From: Micromonospora endolithica
Lineage (GTDB): Bacteria; Actinomycetota; Actinomycetes; Mycobacteriales; Micromonosporaceae
Assembly: GCF_003626595.1 (NCBI RefSeq)
Contig: NZ_RBAK01000005.1
Location: 62,001-126,000, forward strand
Direction of reading: 5' to 3'
Length of the DNA stretch: 64,000 nt
Shown: positions 41,968 to 50,449 of the stretch, in pieces
How positions within the stretch are numbered: position 1 is the stretch's first letter
Layout of the letters: every line of letters begins with the position of its first letter
Position numbers and translations under genes: made by a program
The notes under the pieces: model-generated
The model's database searches: none
Seen by the model: the letters and a program-made list of their open reading frames with translations, nothing else
Told to the model about the DNA's origin: nothing

Positions 41968-42498
41968 TCAGGCGGCCCCGCGCTCGATCTCGACCCGCTC
42001 GATCACCACGTCCTGCAGCGGCCGGTCGTTCGGGCCGGTCGGGGTGTTGGCGATCGAGTCGACGACCTTCACCGACTGCTCGTCGGCGACCTGACCGAAG
42101 ATGGTGTGCCGGTTGTTCAGGTGCGGGGTCGGCGACACGGTGATGAAGAACTGCGACCCGTTGGTACCCGGGCCGGCGTTCGCCATCGCCAGCAGGTACG
42201 GCCGGTCGAAGCGCAGCTCGGGGTGAAACTCGTCACCGAACTTGTAGCCCGGGCCACCCCGACCGGTGCCGGTCGGGTCACCCATCTGGACCATGAAGCC
42301 GCTGATGACGCGGTGCGAGATCGTGCCGTCGTAGTACGGCCCGCTGCCCGGCTGGCCGGTCCGCGGGTCGGTGTACTGGGCGGTGCCCTCGGCGAGCTCC
42401 ACGAAGTTGCGGACGGTCTTCGGGGCGTGGTTCGGGAAGAGCTCCAGCCGGATCGGGCCGGCGTTGGTGTGCAGGGTGGCGTAGACAGCCTCGGCCAC
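41968..42498 (-). CDS. Cyclophilin-type peptidyl-prolyl cis-trans isomerase
   Basis: A 176-residue cytosolic protein starting at GTG 42498, with GAGGAG about 5 bases upstream. Cyclophilin signatures are ISHRVISGFMVQMGDPTGTG (Arg/Phe/Met of the active site), GTNGSQFFITVSPTPHLNN and NRHTIFGQVADEQSVKVVDS. It catalyses proline isomerisation during protein folding. There is no signal peptide. It is 57 bases upstream of the rhomboid gene in the same direction and could share its transcript. Confidence 0.96.
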   Translation of the reverse strand: MAEAVYATLHTNAGPIRLELFPNHAPKTVRNFVELAEGTAQYTDPRTGQPGSGPYYDGTISHRVISGFMVQMGDPTGTGRGGPGYKFGDEFHPELRFDRPYLLAMANAGPGTNGSQFFITVSPTPHLNNRHTIFGQVADEQSVKVVDSIANTPTGPNDRPLQDVVIERVEIERGAA

Positions 42499-42615
42499 GG
42501 GTACTCCTCACTCGTTGGTCAGTTCCATGCGGATCCTCCCATGTGCCCGATCTGGCAGTGCGGAGGCATCCGAAGGTGGAGGATGACGAAGGAACAACTC
42601 CCAGGAGGTGGGACC

Positions 42616-43413
42616 GTGTTTGGAATCGGGCGGCGCAAGACCCAGGGGCAGCTCGCGAAGGCCGAGCTCAACCAGGGCATCGGCCACCTGCGGCAGGCCG
42701 CGACGCACGCGGCCAAGGGCGCCGGCGCCACGGTCGGCCCGCGGGTCCAGGCGGCCCGCGGTGCGGTCGCGCCGACCGCCGGACTGGTGCGGGACCGGGC
42801 GTCGAGCGGCTTCGCCACGACGGTCGCGGCACTCGCGCCGGTGGCCCTCGCGGTGCGGAACGCCCAGGCCGATGCGGCGGGCAAGGCCGTCGCCGGCCGG
42901 AAGATCGCCTCCGCCAAGCAGGCCGCGGTGGCCAGGAAGGTCAAGACGAAGAACATGAAGGCGAAGAAGAAGTCGAAGCGCGGCGGGTCCATGATGACCG
43001 GTCTGCTGGCGGCCGGCGTGGTCGCCGGCGTGGCCGGCGCGGTGGCCATGCGTCGCCGGCGGGAGCAGCAGGAGTGGGCCGAGTACGACCCGACCCGCAC
43101 CCTGGAGCCGATGCGCGACGAGGTGGAGACGCTGGAGGTCCGCACCACGGGCCGGGGCGACGCCCCGGTGACCGACGCCTCCACCCTGTCCAGCTCCTCC
43201 GGCGTCGCCGGTGGCCCGACCGGCGCCGGCAGCTCGGCGGTGGCCGGCGGTTCGAGCGCCTCCACCACCACCCCCGGCAAGCAGCCCACCGTCCACGCCA
43301 CCGACAAGGTGCCGTCGGTCGCAAAGGGCGCCACCGACGTCTCCGGCCGCCCGGCCGACGACCTGTCCAAGGCGCTCGGCAAGGACACCGCCCGCACCAA
43401 CGGACGCCGCTGA
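42616..43413 (+). CDS. Hypothetical membrane-anchored basic protein
   Basis: A 265-residue protein. GTG 42616 has an ideal AGGAGGTG 5 bases upstream, so it is preferred to ATG 42583. The N-terminal half is Ala/Lys-rich and helical (LAKAELNQGIGHLRQAATHA, and then the Lys-rich KVKTKNMKAKKKSKRGGS). A single transmembrane helix follows (MMTGLLAAGVVAGVAGAVAM), then a Ser/Thr/Gly-rich, acidic tail. This layout resembles YtxH-like stress proteins of actinomycetes. It is divergent from the cyclophilin gene. The function is unknown; the basic half could contact nucleic acid or membrane lipid. Confidence 0.8.
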   Translation: MFGIGRRKTQGQLAKAELNQGIGHLRQAATHAAKGAGATVGPRVQAARGAVAPTAGLVRDRASSGFATTVAALAPVALAVRNAQADAAGKAVAGRKIASAKQAAVARKVKTKNMKAKKKSKRGGSMMTGLLAAGVVAGVAGAVAMRRRREQQEWAEYDPTRTLEPMRDEVETLEVRTTGRGDAPVTDASTLSSSSGVAGGPTGAGSSAVAGGSSASTTTPGKQPTVHATDKVPSVAKGATDVSGRPADDLSKALGKDTARTNGRR

Positions 43414-43430
43414 CCCCAGGGTCAGCTCCG

Positions 43431-43464
43431 GGGGCGGGGCGGGGGATCTCCCCCGCCCCGCCCC
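43431..43464 (+). terminator. GC-rich terminator hairpin
   Basis: GGGGCGGGGCGGGGGA (43431-43446) pairs exactly with 43449-43464, leaving a minimal loop. It lies 17 bases after the stop of the basic membrane protein gene and should end its transcript. Confidence 0.7.
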
Positions 43465-43484
43465 CCCTTCCCCCGCCCCCTCGA

Positions 43485-43559
43485 CCGCGATCTTGCACTT
43501 TGTGTCGGCGTGAATGGTGTAGATGCCGCATAACGACGACCGAAAGTGCAAGATCGCGG
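43485..43559. repeat. Palindromic intergenic repeat with 17-bp arms
   Basis: CCGCGATCTTGCACTTT (43485-43501) pairs exactly with 43543-43559 around a 41-base loop. It lies between convergent genes (hypothetical membrane protein and corA). From memory, GATCTTGCACTTT palindromes recur in intergenic regions of Micromonosporaceae; I could not verify this. It may act as a bidirectional terminator or be a miniature mobile/REP-like element. Confidence 0.75.
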
Positions 43560-43589
43560 GAAGCGGGGTGGGGGCGGGGGCGGGGGCGA

Positions 43590-44732
43590 TTACAGCCAGC
43601 CGTTGCGGCGGAACCAGCGGTACAGGGTGAACGAGGACGCGAGCATGACGGCCCACACCCCCGGGTAGCCGTACGTCCACTTCAGCTCGGGCATGTTGTC
43701 GAAGTTCATGCCGTAGATGCCGGCGATGGCGGTCCACACCGCGGCGATGGCGGCCCAGGCCGCGATCTTGCGCATGTCGTTGTTCTGGTCGACCGTCACC
43801 TGGGCCAGCCGGGCCTGGAGGATCGAGTTGAGCAGGTCGTCGTAGGAGTTGACCTGCTCGACGGTCCGGCTCAGGTGGTCCTGCACGTCGCGGAAGTAGC
43901 GACGGATCTCCTTCGGCACGTCCCGGTTGGTCTGCGCGGTGAGCGTCAGCAGCGGGCGTTGCAGCGGCACCACCGCGCGCTTGAACTCCACCAGCTCCCG
44001 CTTCATCTGGTAGATCCGCTGGATGCGGTGGCCGCTCTGCCGGTCGAACACGTCGACCTCCAGCGCGTCGAGGTCGTCCTCCAACTGGTCGGCGACCTCC
44101 AGATAGAGGTCGACCACCCGGTCGGTCACCGCGTACGCCACCGCCCAGGGGCCGTGCAGCAGCAGTTCACCCTTCGCCTCCAGGTCCGCCCGGACCGGCG
44201 CGAGCCGGCAGGCGTCGCCGTGCCGGACGCTGATCAGGAAGTTCGGCCCGATGAAGAGCATCACCTGACCGGTCTCGACCACCTCGGAGGTCTCGGTCAG
44301 CTCCGCGTGCGGGCAGTAGCGGGCGGTACGCAGCACCAGGAAGCTGACGTCGCCGAACTGTTCGAGCTTGGGCCGCTGCTCGGCCTTGACCGCGTCCTCG
44401 ACGGCCAGCTCGTGTAGGCCGTAGGTGGCGGCGATGGCGGACATCTCGTCGAGTTCCGGCTCGTGCAGGCCGAGCCAGACGAAGCCGTCGTCCCGCCGGG
44501 CCGCGGCCAGCGCGTCGGCGTAGTTCCAGTCGCCGGGCTGCCGGCGGCCGTCGACGTAGAGCGCGCAGTCGACCACCGCCGCCCGCCGGGGACCGGCCGG
44601 TTCCGGGGTGTGCTGGGAGCCGTCGGCGTTGAACCGGCGGGTCATCGCCCGCACCGGCGCCGTCCAGGCAGCCGGCCTGAGCACCCGCCCGCCCGGCAGC
44701 ACCGTCCGCCCCCGCTGGGTCCGGTCCGCCAT
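43590..44732 (-). CDS. corA: CorA-family magnesium/cobalt transporter
   Basis: A 380-residue protein from ATG 44732 with GGAAGGGGG upstream. The long cytoplasmic N-terminal domain has the FVWLGLHEPELDEMSAIAAT and HELAVEDAVKAEQRPKLEQF elements. Two C-terminal helices follow (IAAWAAIAAVWTAIAGIYGM and YPGVWAVMLASSFTLYRWF). The family signature GMN is present in GIYGMNFDNMPEL at the end of the first helix. It forms a pentameric channel for Mg2+ and other divalent cations. The N-terminal 50 residues are longer and more basic than in E. coli CorA. No Mg2+-sensing leader was recognised upstream. Confidence 0.95.
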   Translation of the reverse strand: MADRTQRGRTVLPGGRVLRPAAWTAPVRAMTRRFNADGSQHTPEPAGPRRAAVVDCALYVDGRRQPGDWNYADALAAARRDDGFVWLGLHEPELDEMSAIAATYGLHELAVEDAVKAEQRPKLEQFGDVSFLVLRTARYCPHAELTETSEVVETGQVMLFIGPNFLISVRHGDACRLAPVRADLEAKGELLLHGPWAVAYAVTDRVVDLYLEVADQLEDDLDALEVDVFDRQSGHRIQRIYQMKRELVEFKRAVVPLQRPLLTLTAQTNRDVPKEIRRYFRDVQDHLSRTVEQVNSYDDLLNSILQARLAQVTVDQNNDMRKIAAWAAIAAVWTAIAGIYGMNFDNMPELKWTYGYPGVWAVMLASSFTLYRWFRRNGWL

Positions 44733-45089
44733 CGCGACCCCCTTCCGCGTTGCGTCGCGCGTTGCAGGGTACGCCGCCGTGACGCTCACCGCGTGTGACA
44801 GTGAACGGAGGGGGTGGCGCCGGGCGGACCGGGTCGTGTTCGGGGGTGAGGGGACGACACGGCCCGCCCGGCGCCCTGTGGGGGCGGGGGTTGATGCTGC
44901 TCGCGCCGCACCACCTGCCGCCGGCCGGGCCAGCGGGGTCGGACCCGCCCGCCGGCCCGCGGAGCCGTCCGGCGAGTGAGTTGCGCTACAGGTGGTGAGG
45001 GACGCTCGCAGCATTGTGGGCCGCCGGCCGCTCCGGCGGGAGTCCCGGAGCGGCCGTTAGCGTTCTACTGTCGGAAACCCGACAAAAAC
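44733..45089. other. Intergenic region between corA and the aminotransferase gene
   Basis: These 357 bases hold the corA promoter/leader at the left and the aminotransferase terminator (45026-45055) at the right. The middle is simple GC-rich sequence with open frames lacking any domain features, and I see no gene. Confidence 0.6.
45026..45055 (-). terminator. Terminator of the aminotransferase gene
   Basis: GGCCGCTCCGG (45026-45036) pairs with CCGGAGCGGCC (45045-45055), an 11-bp stem with an 8-base loop, 35 bases past the stop codon on the minus strand. Confidence 0.7.
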
Positions 45090-46253
45090 TCATCCTCGTA
45101 CGGCGGCCAGCGCCTCCGCGAGGCGCCGGACGCCCTCGTCGATCCGGTCGGCGGTCACCGCCGAGTAGGCCAGCCGCAGCGCGTGTCGCCCGCCGTCGAC
45201 CACGAAGTCGCTGCCCTTCACCACCGCGACACCGCGCTCGGCGGCGGCCGGGGCGAGCACGTCCACGTCCACGTCCTCCGGCAGCTCGATCCAGAGGAAG
45301 TAACCCCCGTCCGGCTCCACGAACCGGGCCTCCGGGATGTGCCGGCGCAACGACTCGGCGAGCACCCCGGCCCGCTCGCCGAGCGCCCGGCAGACCGTGT
45401 CGATCGAGCGGTCGATGTCGCCGGAGACGCAGAACTGGTGCACGATCGCCTGGGACACCATGCCCGGCGAGATGTAGAGGCTGGTCGCCTTCTTCGCGAT
45501 GTCGGCGATCAGGTCGGCCGGGCCGACCAGGTAGCCCACCCGCACGCCGGGACACACCGTCTTGGTGAAACTGGAGGCGTGCACCACCACGCCCCGGGTG
45601 TCCAGCGACAGCATCGACGGCAACGCCTCGCCCCGGAACCGGATGTCGGCGTACGGGTCGTCCTCGAAGATCGTGAAGTCGTACTCGGCAGCGAGGTCGA
45701 GCAGCTCGCGCCGCTTCTCCAGGCTCAGCGTCACGCCGGCCGGGTTCTGGTAGTTCGGGATGATGTGCGCCAGCCGGGGACGCACCCCGGACTCCAGCAC
45801 CTTGCGCAGCTCGGCGGTGTCGAGCCCGTCCGGCTGGATCGAGATGCCGTGCAGCTCGCTGCCCATCCGCTGAAGGTTGAGCAGGGTCCGGTCGTAGGTC
45901 GGGCGCTCCACCACCACCGCGTCGCCGGGGCGTACCAGGTGGTCGAAGAGGAAGGCGTCGGCCTGCAACGAGCCGTTGGTGACCAGCACCTGATCGGCCT
46001 CGACCCCGTGCTTCTCGGCGATCCACCTCCGCAGCGGGAGGTAGCCGACGGAGGTGCCGTATGCCGTCACCCCGGCCGGATCGGTGTCGAACGCGCGGAC
46101 GGCGGCGGCCTTGAGCCCCTCGACATCGACGATGTCCAACGAGGGAGCCCCACGGGCGAAGGAGATCAGCTGCTCGGCGGTCATGGCTTCGAAGCGTACG
46201 GAAGCCGACGGGGTGCGTGCGGTCGGCACGGCGATGTCCGCATCCTGAGCCAC
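45090..46253 (-). CDS. PLP-dependent aminotransferase, 2-aminoadipate/LysN-like class I
   Basis: A 387-residue fold-type I aminotransferase without the HTH domain of MocR regulators. GTG 46253 is retained because RTPSASVRFEAMTAEQLISF fits the family's N-terminal arm; ATG 46184 would remove it. Conserved parts are GVTAYGTSVGYLPLRRWIAE, LVTNGSLQADAFLFDHLVRP, HIIPNYQNPAGVTLSLEKRR, FEDDPYADIRFRGEALPSML and the PLP lysine in VVHASSFTKTVCPGVRVGYL. Family members transfer amino groups from 2-aminoadipate, aromatic or branched-chain amino acids. The substrate cannot be fixed. It is a single-gene unit ended by the hairpin at 45026-45055. Confidence 0.92.
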   Translation of the reverse strand: MAQDADIAVPTARTPSASVRFEAMTAEQLISFARGAPSLDIVDVEGLKAAAVRAFDTDPAGVTAYGTSVGYLPLRRWIAEKHGVEADQVLVTNGSLQADAFLFDHLVRPGDAVVVERPTYDRTLLNLQRMGSELHGISIQPDGLDTAELRKVLESGVRPRLAHIIPNYQNPAGVTLSLEKRRELLDLAAEYDFTIFEDDPYADIRFRGEALPSMLSLDTRGVVVHASSFTKTVCPGVRVGYLVGPADLIADIAKKATSLYISPGMVSQAIVHQFCVSGDIDRSIDTVCRALGERAGVLAESLRRHIPEARFVEPDGGYFLWIELPEDVDVDVLAPAAAERGVAVVKGSDFVVDGGRHALRLAYSAVTADRIDEGVRRLAEALAAVRG

Positions 46254-46290
46254 CGGGTCGGGTGACCCACGCCGCCCGGACGGCGGCAGA

Positions 46291-46749
46291 TCAGACCGGA
46301 AGGCCGAGCGGGTCGTGCTGCGCCTCCCGGGACAGCCCGTCCAGGTGCACGCCGAGGGCGGCCATCAACTGCCCCCAGTCGAAGTAGGACCGCCAGGCCG
46401 TGATCAGCCCCCGGCGGACCCGCACCACGTCCGCCACGTCCCAGCTGACCGTCCGCATGGTCGGCGACACCGTGCCGAACGGGGTGTGCAGGACACCGGT
46501 GTGGGTGCCGGTCAGCCGCACCTCGACCGCCGCCCCGCCGGCCGTCTGCACCGCGCCGGTGCGGTCCACGTAGAGATCCGGGAAGGCCCCGGTCCAGGTC
46601 CGCAGCAGGGCCGGCAGCTCGATCGGTCGCACCGTGACACCGGGCATCGAATAGAAGGCGTCCGGCGCGTACAGCTCCGGCAACCGGGCCACGTCCCGCC
46701 GCAGGAGCATGGCGTACTGCTGCTCGACCAGCCGGTCCGCTCCACGCAT
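46291..46749 (-). CDS. SnoaL/NTF2-like ester cyclase-family protein
   Basis: A 152-residue protein from ATG 46749 with GGAGG exactly 5 bases upstream. It has the cone-shaped alpha+beta barrel pattern of NTF2-like/SnoaL proteins: VEQQYAMLLRRDVARLPELY, APDAFYSMPGVTV, ELPALLRTWTGAFPDLYVDR and TVSWDVADVVRVRRGLITAW. Such proteins act as polyketide cyclases, isomerases or hydrolases, or simply bind small ligands. No adjoining pathway gene indicates its substrate. It is 38 bases upstream of the aminotransferase, in the same direction. Confidence 0.85.
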   Translation of the reverse strand: MRGADRLVEQQYAMLLRRDVARLPELYAPDAFYSMPGVTVRPIELPALLRTWTGAFPDLYVDRTGAVQTAGGAAVEVRLTGTHTGVLHTPFGTVSPTMRTVSWDVADVVRVRRGLITAWRSYFDWGQLMAALGVHLDGLSREAQHDPLGLPV

Positions 46750-46815
46750 GGCGACCTCCCCCACGGCCGCGGTCGTTCCGCGCCCGCAGGGGATCCTTAC
46801 CCGTCGATCGGCCGG

Positions 46816-47214
46816 TCAACCTCCCGCGGTGGGGACCATCCGGCTGCGCGACCAGACCCGCATGATGTCCCGGACCGAGATGACCCCGGCCACCTCACGG
46901 CCGTCGAGGACCACCAGGTGCCGGAATCCGCCCCGGGCCATGGCGGCGGCCGCCTCCTCCACCGTCCACTCCGGCCCGGCGTAGACGACGTCCCACGTCA
47001 GGTGGGCTCCGGTCCGTTCGACGTCGCAGTCCAACCCGGCGCCGATCGCGTTGAGTACGTCCCGTTCGGTCATGATCCCGACCCCCTCGGAGTCCGGGTC
47101 GATCACGACGGCCGACCCGATCCCCCGGGCGGACATCATCTGGGCCGCCTGGCGGAGCGTGTGCTCCGGCCCGACGACGAGAACCTGGCTGGACATCGCT
47201 TCCCGAACCTGCAT
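46816..47214 (-). CDS. CBS-domain pair protein
   Basis: A 132-residue protein from ATG 47214, consisting of two CBS domains: MSSQVLVVGPEHTLRQAAQM through IGSAVVIDPDSEGVGIMTER, then VVYAGPEWTVEEAAAAMARG through HLVVLDGREVAGVISVRDIM. The pair should bind an adenosyl ligand (AMP, ATP or SAM) or similar nucleotide and report the energy state. No catalytic domain is attached, as in many Hrp1-like actinomycete stress proteins. It may act on a partner protein. Single gene. Confidence 0.93.
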   Translation of the reverse strand: MQVREAMSSQVLVVGPEHTLRQAAQMMSARGIGSAVVIDPDSEGVGIMTERDVLNAIGAGLDCDVERTGAHLTWDVVYAGPEWTVEEAAAAMARGGFRHLVVLDGREVAGVISVRDIMRVWSRSRMVPTAGG

Positions 47215-47352
47215 CACGCATCACCCCTTTGGGACGGTGGCACCCGGTACGGACATGGTGCGCCCGGTGTGTTTCCAGGACAAGACCGGTCACCGTTCCG
47301 GTTCGCCGACCGGCGATCGTCGCGGCGGCCCCCGGCTCGCTACTGTCGACGG

Positions 47353-47802
47353 GTGTCCTCCGAGCCTCTGCGCTGCGCCGGCGCCCTGATCGTCGACGAC
47401 GACGGCCGCCTCTTCTTCCAGCGGCGGTCACCGGACCGGCGCCTGTTTCCCGATTGCTGGGACATCGTCGGCGGGCACCTGGAGCCGGGCGAGGACGTCC
47501 AGGAGGCGCTGCGGCGCGAGGTGGCCGAGGAGACCGGCTGGACGGTGTCGCACGTGCTCGCCCCGGTGGGTGAGTACACCTACGTCGCCGACGACGGGCT
47601 CACCCGGATCGAGAGCGACTGGCTGGTCCGGGTCGACGGCGACCTCACCCGGCCGGTCCTGGAGGCGGGCAAGCACACCGAGTACCGGTGGCTCGCCGAA
47701 CGGGACCTCGACGTGCTCGACGAGCACCGGGACGTCAACGACGGCCTGATCCGGCGGATCGCGGCGGACGCCTTCGCCGCCCTGCGCTCGATCGGTCTGT
47801 GA
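47353..47802 (+). CDS. NUDIX hydrolase
   Basis: A 149-residue protein from GTG 47353. The NUDIX box is complete: GGHLEPGED, then the REVAEETGW ending, spaced as Gx5Ex7REUxEExGU. Family members hydrolyse nucleoside diphosphates linked to another group, with Mg2+. The GEYTYVADDGLTRIESDWLV core and DEHRDVNDGLIRRIAADAFA helix are typical but do not fix the substrate (oxidised dNTP, nucleotide sugar or ADP-ribose are options). Its stop overlaps the start of the next gene by 4 bases, so the two are co-translated. Confidence 0.93.
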   Translation: MSSEPLRCAGALIVDDDGRLFFQRRSPDRRLFPDCWDIVGGHLEPGEDVQEALRREVAEETGWTVSHVLAPVGEYTYVADDGLTRIESDWLVRVDGDLTRPVLEAGKHTEYRWLAERDLDVLDEHRDVNDGLIRRIAADAFAALRSIGL

Positions 47803-48563
47803 ACGACACCGTCGAGCTGGCGCCGCACCGGTTCGCCGGGCTGGTCGCCCCCGCGGTCGACCGGACGTACGCCGCCGGCCTGCTCGCCGGACACGACGGT
47901 GGCGGCGCCGAGCTGAGCCAGCGGTACGGCGGACCGGCCGCCACCGGCTTCCTGGTGGAACTGCGCACCCGGCTCGCCGCGCCCGGCGGCACGGTCGACG
48001 CCGCCGGATTCGCCGCGGCCACCCGCCACCGGGACCCGGACGCCTGCCGGCGGGCCCTGGACAAGCACGTCGCGTACGGGATGATCCACCGCCGGCCGGA
48101 CGGCGGGCTGTCGGCCACCGAACGCGGCACCGCCTTCCTCACCGAGCTGTACCAGGTGCACGCCGAGGTGACCGAGGAACTGTGGGCCGGGCACGACGCC
48201 CGGGTCCGCCGGCTGGTCGAGGCGTGCGGACGGGTCCTCGCGTACGCGCTGGTGCTGGCGGACGACGACGGCGCACCGGGGGCGTTCCCGGCCCTGGCGC
48301 CGCCGCACGAACCGGACGGCACCTCGCCGGGCGTGCTGCTGCTCAACCGGCTCGCTGCCCTGCGGTTCCACCGCGCCGACGCGCACGCCGCCGCCTGGGC
48401 GGCGGCCGGGCACCGCACGGGAAGCGTCGTCGAGCTGGTGCCCGGCGCGGAACGGCTGGCCATCGAGCTGGAGACGGACCGTCGGGCGGCCGGACCGTAC
48501 CGGGTACTCAGCGCCGAGGAGCGGCTGAGCGTCCTGGCCGACCTGGCCGCGCTGCCCGGCTGA
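47799..48563 (+). CDS. Winged-helix protein, SCO6745-like, function unknown
   Basis: A 254-residue protein from GTG 47799, overlapping the NUDIX stop by 4 bases. It is helical, beginning FAGLVAPAVDRTYAAGLLAG. A winged-helix-like middle (FAAATRHRDPDACRRALDKH, VAYGMIHRRPDGGLSATERG) is followed by a C-terminal segment (LLLNRLAALRFHRADAHAAA) that resembles actinomycete SCO6745-type proteins. Probably a DNA-binding or nucleotide-responsive regulator; no target is visible. Coupling to a NUDIX hydrolase and position ahead of the nucleotidyltransferase operon hint at nucleotide metabolism. Confidence 0.65.
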   Translation: MNDTVELAPHRFAGLVAPAVDRTYAAGLLAGHDGGGAELSQRYGGPAATGFLVELRTRLAAPGGTVDAAGFAAATRHRDPDACRRALDKHVAYGMIHRRPDGGLSATERGTAFLTELYQVHAEVTEELWAGHDARVRRLVEACGRVLAYALVLADDDGAPGAFPALAPPHEPDGTSPGVLLLNRLAALRFHRADAHAAAWAAAGHRTGSVVELVPGAERLAIELETDRRAAGPYRVLSAEERLSVLADLAALPG

Positions 48564-48662
48564 CCGGCTCCGCCGGGGGTGATCGGCGTTGCCGGCGGCA
48601 CCGCCGACCGGCGGAGCTATCCTCCTCCGGTGACTGCCGGACGAAGAGAACATGGTGCCAGC

Positions 48663-49394
48663 ATGGTCGGGATGGTGCTGGCGGCGGGCGCGGGCCGCCG
48701 GCTGCGCCCGTACACCGACACCCTCCCCAAGGCGCTGGTGCCGGTGGACGGTGAGACGACCATCCTCGACATCGCGCTGCGCAACCTCGCCGAGGTCGGC
48801 CTCACCGAGGTGGTGGTGGTGGTCGGCTACGCCGCCGACGCGGTCGAGCAGCGCCGGGCCGACCTGGAGAAGAAGTACGGCGTCACGATCACCCTCGTGC
48901 ACAACGACAAGGCCGAGGAGTGGAACAACGCGTACTCCCTCTGGCTGGCCCGGGAGTGGTTCGCGCGCGGCGTGCTGCTGGTCAACGGCGACACGGTGCA
49001 CCCGGTGAGCATCGAGCGGACCCTGCTGGCCGAGCGCGGCCCCGGGGTGCTGCTGGCGGTCGACACGCTCAAGCCGCTGGCCGAGGAGGAGATGAAGACC
49101 ACCTTCGACGCGGCCGGCCAGCTCACCCGGATCACCAAGGTGATGGACCCGGGCGAGGCGTACGGGGAGTACATCGGCGCGACGCTGATCGAGCCGCAGG
49201 TCGCCGCGCCGCTGGCCGACGCGCTGGAGGCCACCTGGCGGCGGGATCCGAACCTCTACTACGAGGACGGCTACCAGGAGTTCGCCGACCGCGGCGGGGA
49301 GGTGCGGGCCGCGCCGATCGGTGACGTCTCCTGGGTCGAGGTCGACAACCACGCCGACCTGGCCCGGGCGCGGGAGATCGCGTGCCACTACTAG
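48663..49394 (+). CDS. Sugar-phosphate/choline-phosphate-type nucleotidyltransferase
   Basis: A 243-residue protein from ATG 48663 (a GTG at 48630 is in frame but lacks a ribosome site). The NTP_transferase signature MVLAAGAGRRLRPYTDTLPK is at the very N-terminus, followed by KALVPVDGETTILDIALRN. LLVNGDTVHPVSIERTLLAE carries the metal-binding Asp, and GEYIGATLIEPQ and DVSWVEVDNHADLARAREI complete a short single-domain enzyme. It joins a phosphorylated alcohol or sugar to CTP or another NTP. It overlaps the next gene (a glycerol-1-phosphate-dehydrogenase-like enzyme) by 13 bases. The substrate may be glycerol phosphate or an inositol/sugar phosphate, giving a CDP-alcohol for the third gene. 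Confidence 0.88.
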   Translation: MVGMVLAAGAGRRLRPYTDTLPKALVPVDGETTILDIALRNLAEVGLTEVVVVVGYAADAVEQRRADLEKKYGVTITLVHNDKAEEWNNAYSLWLAREWFARGVLLVNGDTVHPVSIERTLLAERGPGVLLAVDTLKPLAEEEMKTTFDAAGQLTRITKVMDPGEAYGEYIGATLIEPQVAAPLADALEATWRRDPNLYYEDGYQEFADRGGEVRAAPIGDVSWVEVDNHADLARAREIACHY

Positions 49395-50449
49395 CCCGCA
49401 GCGTCCTCACCCCGCTGCACATCGACGTGCGGCGGGGGGCGGTGGCCGACCTGGGCGCGATCCTGGCGGACGGGCGGATCTCCGCCGGCGGTGACGTCGC
49501 GGTGGTGGTCGGCCCGGGTCAGGGTGCCCAGATCGCGGAGCTGATCAGGCCGTCCCTGCGCTCGGCCGACGTGTTCACCGTCTCCGGGGCGACCCTGGAC
49601 GCCGCCGACGACCTCGGTGGCAAGCTTCGCGCCAGGTCGTACGACGCGGTGGTCGGGATCGGCGGCGGCAAGACCATCGACGTGGCCAAGTACGCGGCGA
49701 CCCGCCGGGGGCTGCCGATGGTGTCGGTGGCGACCAGCCTCGCCAACGACGGGATCGCCTCCCCGGTGGCCAGCCTGATCACCGACGGGATCAAGGGCTC
49801 CTACGGGGTGCACATCCCGATCGCGGTGATCGTCGACCTGGACTTCGTGGAGAGCGGCCCGGACCGGCACAACCGCGCCGGCATCGGTGACGTGATCAGC
49901 AACATCAGCGCGCTGGCCGACTGGGAGCTGGCCCGCCAGGTACGCGGGGAGCCGGTCGACGGACTGGCCGCGTCGCTGGCCCGCGCGGGTGCCGAAGCGG
50001 TGCTCAACCACCCCGGCGACATGACCGACGACGCGTTCGTCACCGTGCTCGCCGAGGCGTTGATCTCCAGCGGCCTGGCCATGGCGGTCTGCGGCACCAG
50101 CCGCCCGTCCAGCGGTGGCTGCCACGAGATCATGCACGCGGTCGACGCGCTCTTCCCCGGCACCGCCTCGCACGGCGAGCTGGCCGGGCTGGGTGCGCTG
50201 TTCTGCACCTGGCTGCGCGGTGACCTGCGGCGCTTCGGGGAGATGTCGGCCTGCCTGGCCCGGCACGGCCTGCCCCGGCTGCCCGCCGAGGTGGGGCTCA
50301 CCGACGAGCGGTTCGTGGCGGCGGTGCAGTTCGCGCCGCGTACCCGACCGGACCGTTACACGATCCTCGAACACCTCGCGCTGTCGCCTACCGAGACGCG
50401 GGAGCGGCTGGCAGACTACGCCGGTGCACTCCGCGACCACCTTGGCTGA
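49382..50449 (+). CDS. Glycerol-1-phosphate dehydrogenase-like (AraM/EgsA) iron-type alcohol dehydrogenase
   Basis: A 355-residue protein from GTG 49382. The NAD(P)-binding domain has AVVVGPGQGAQIAELIRPSL and VGIGGGKTIDVAKYAATRRG. Metal ligands appear in GIGDVISNISALADWELARQ (Asp), GGCHEIMHAVDALF (His) and GTASHGELAGLGALF (His), as in the glycerol-1-phosphate dehydrogenase family, which makes sn-glycerol-1-phosphate from dihydroxyacetone phosphate. In archaea this is the lipid backbone; in Bacillus AraM feeds a minor prenyl ether. Here a nucleotidyltransferase precedes it and a CDP-alcohol phosphotransferase follows (overlap 26 bases), so its product may be activated and attached to a lipid or polymer. 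It could also act on another polyol. Confidence 0.86.
   Translation: MPLLARSVLTPLHIDVRRGAVADLGAILADGRISAGGDVAVVVGPGQGAQIAELIRPSLRSADVFTVSGATLDAADDLGGKLRARSYDAVVGIGGGKTIDVAKYAATRRGLPMVSVATSLANDGIASPVASLITDGIKGSYGVHIPIAVIVDLDFVESGPDRHNRAGIGDVISNISALADWELARQVRGEPVDGLAASLARAGAEAVLNHPGDMTDDAFVTVLAEALISSGLAMAVCGTSRPSSGGCHEIMHAVDALFPGTASHGELAGLGALFCTWLRGDLRRFGEMSACLARHGLPRLPAEVGLTDERFVAAVQFAPRTRPDRYTILEHLALSPTETRERLADYAGALRDHLG

Noticed and set aside
44733..45089. Riboswitch or leader gene upstream of corA
   Set aside because: I could not recognise an M-box or other conserved aptamer; the only clear structure is the terminator belonging to the aminotransferase gene.
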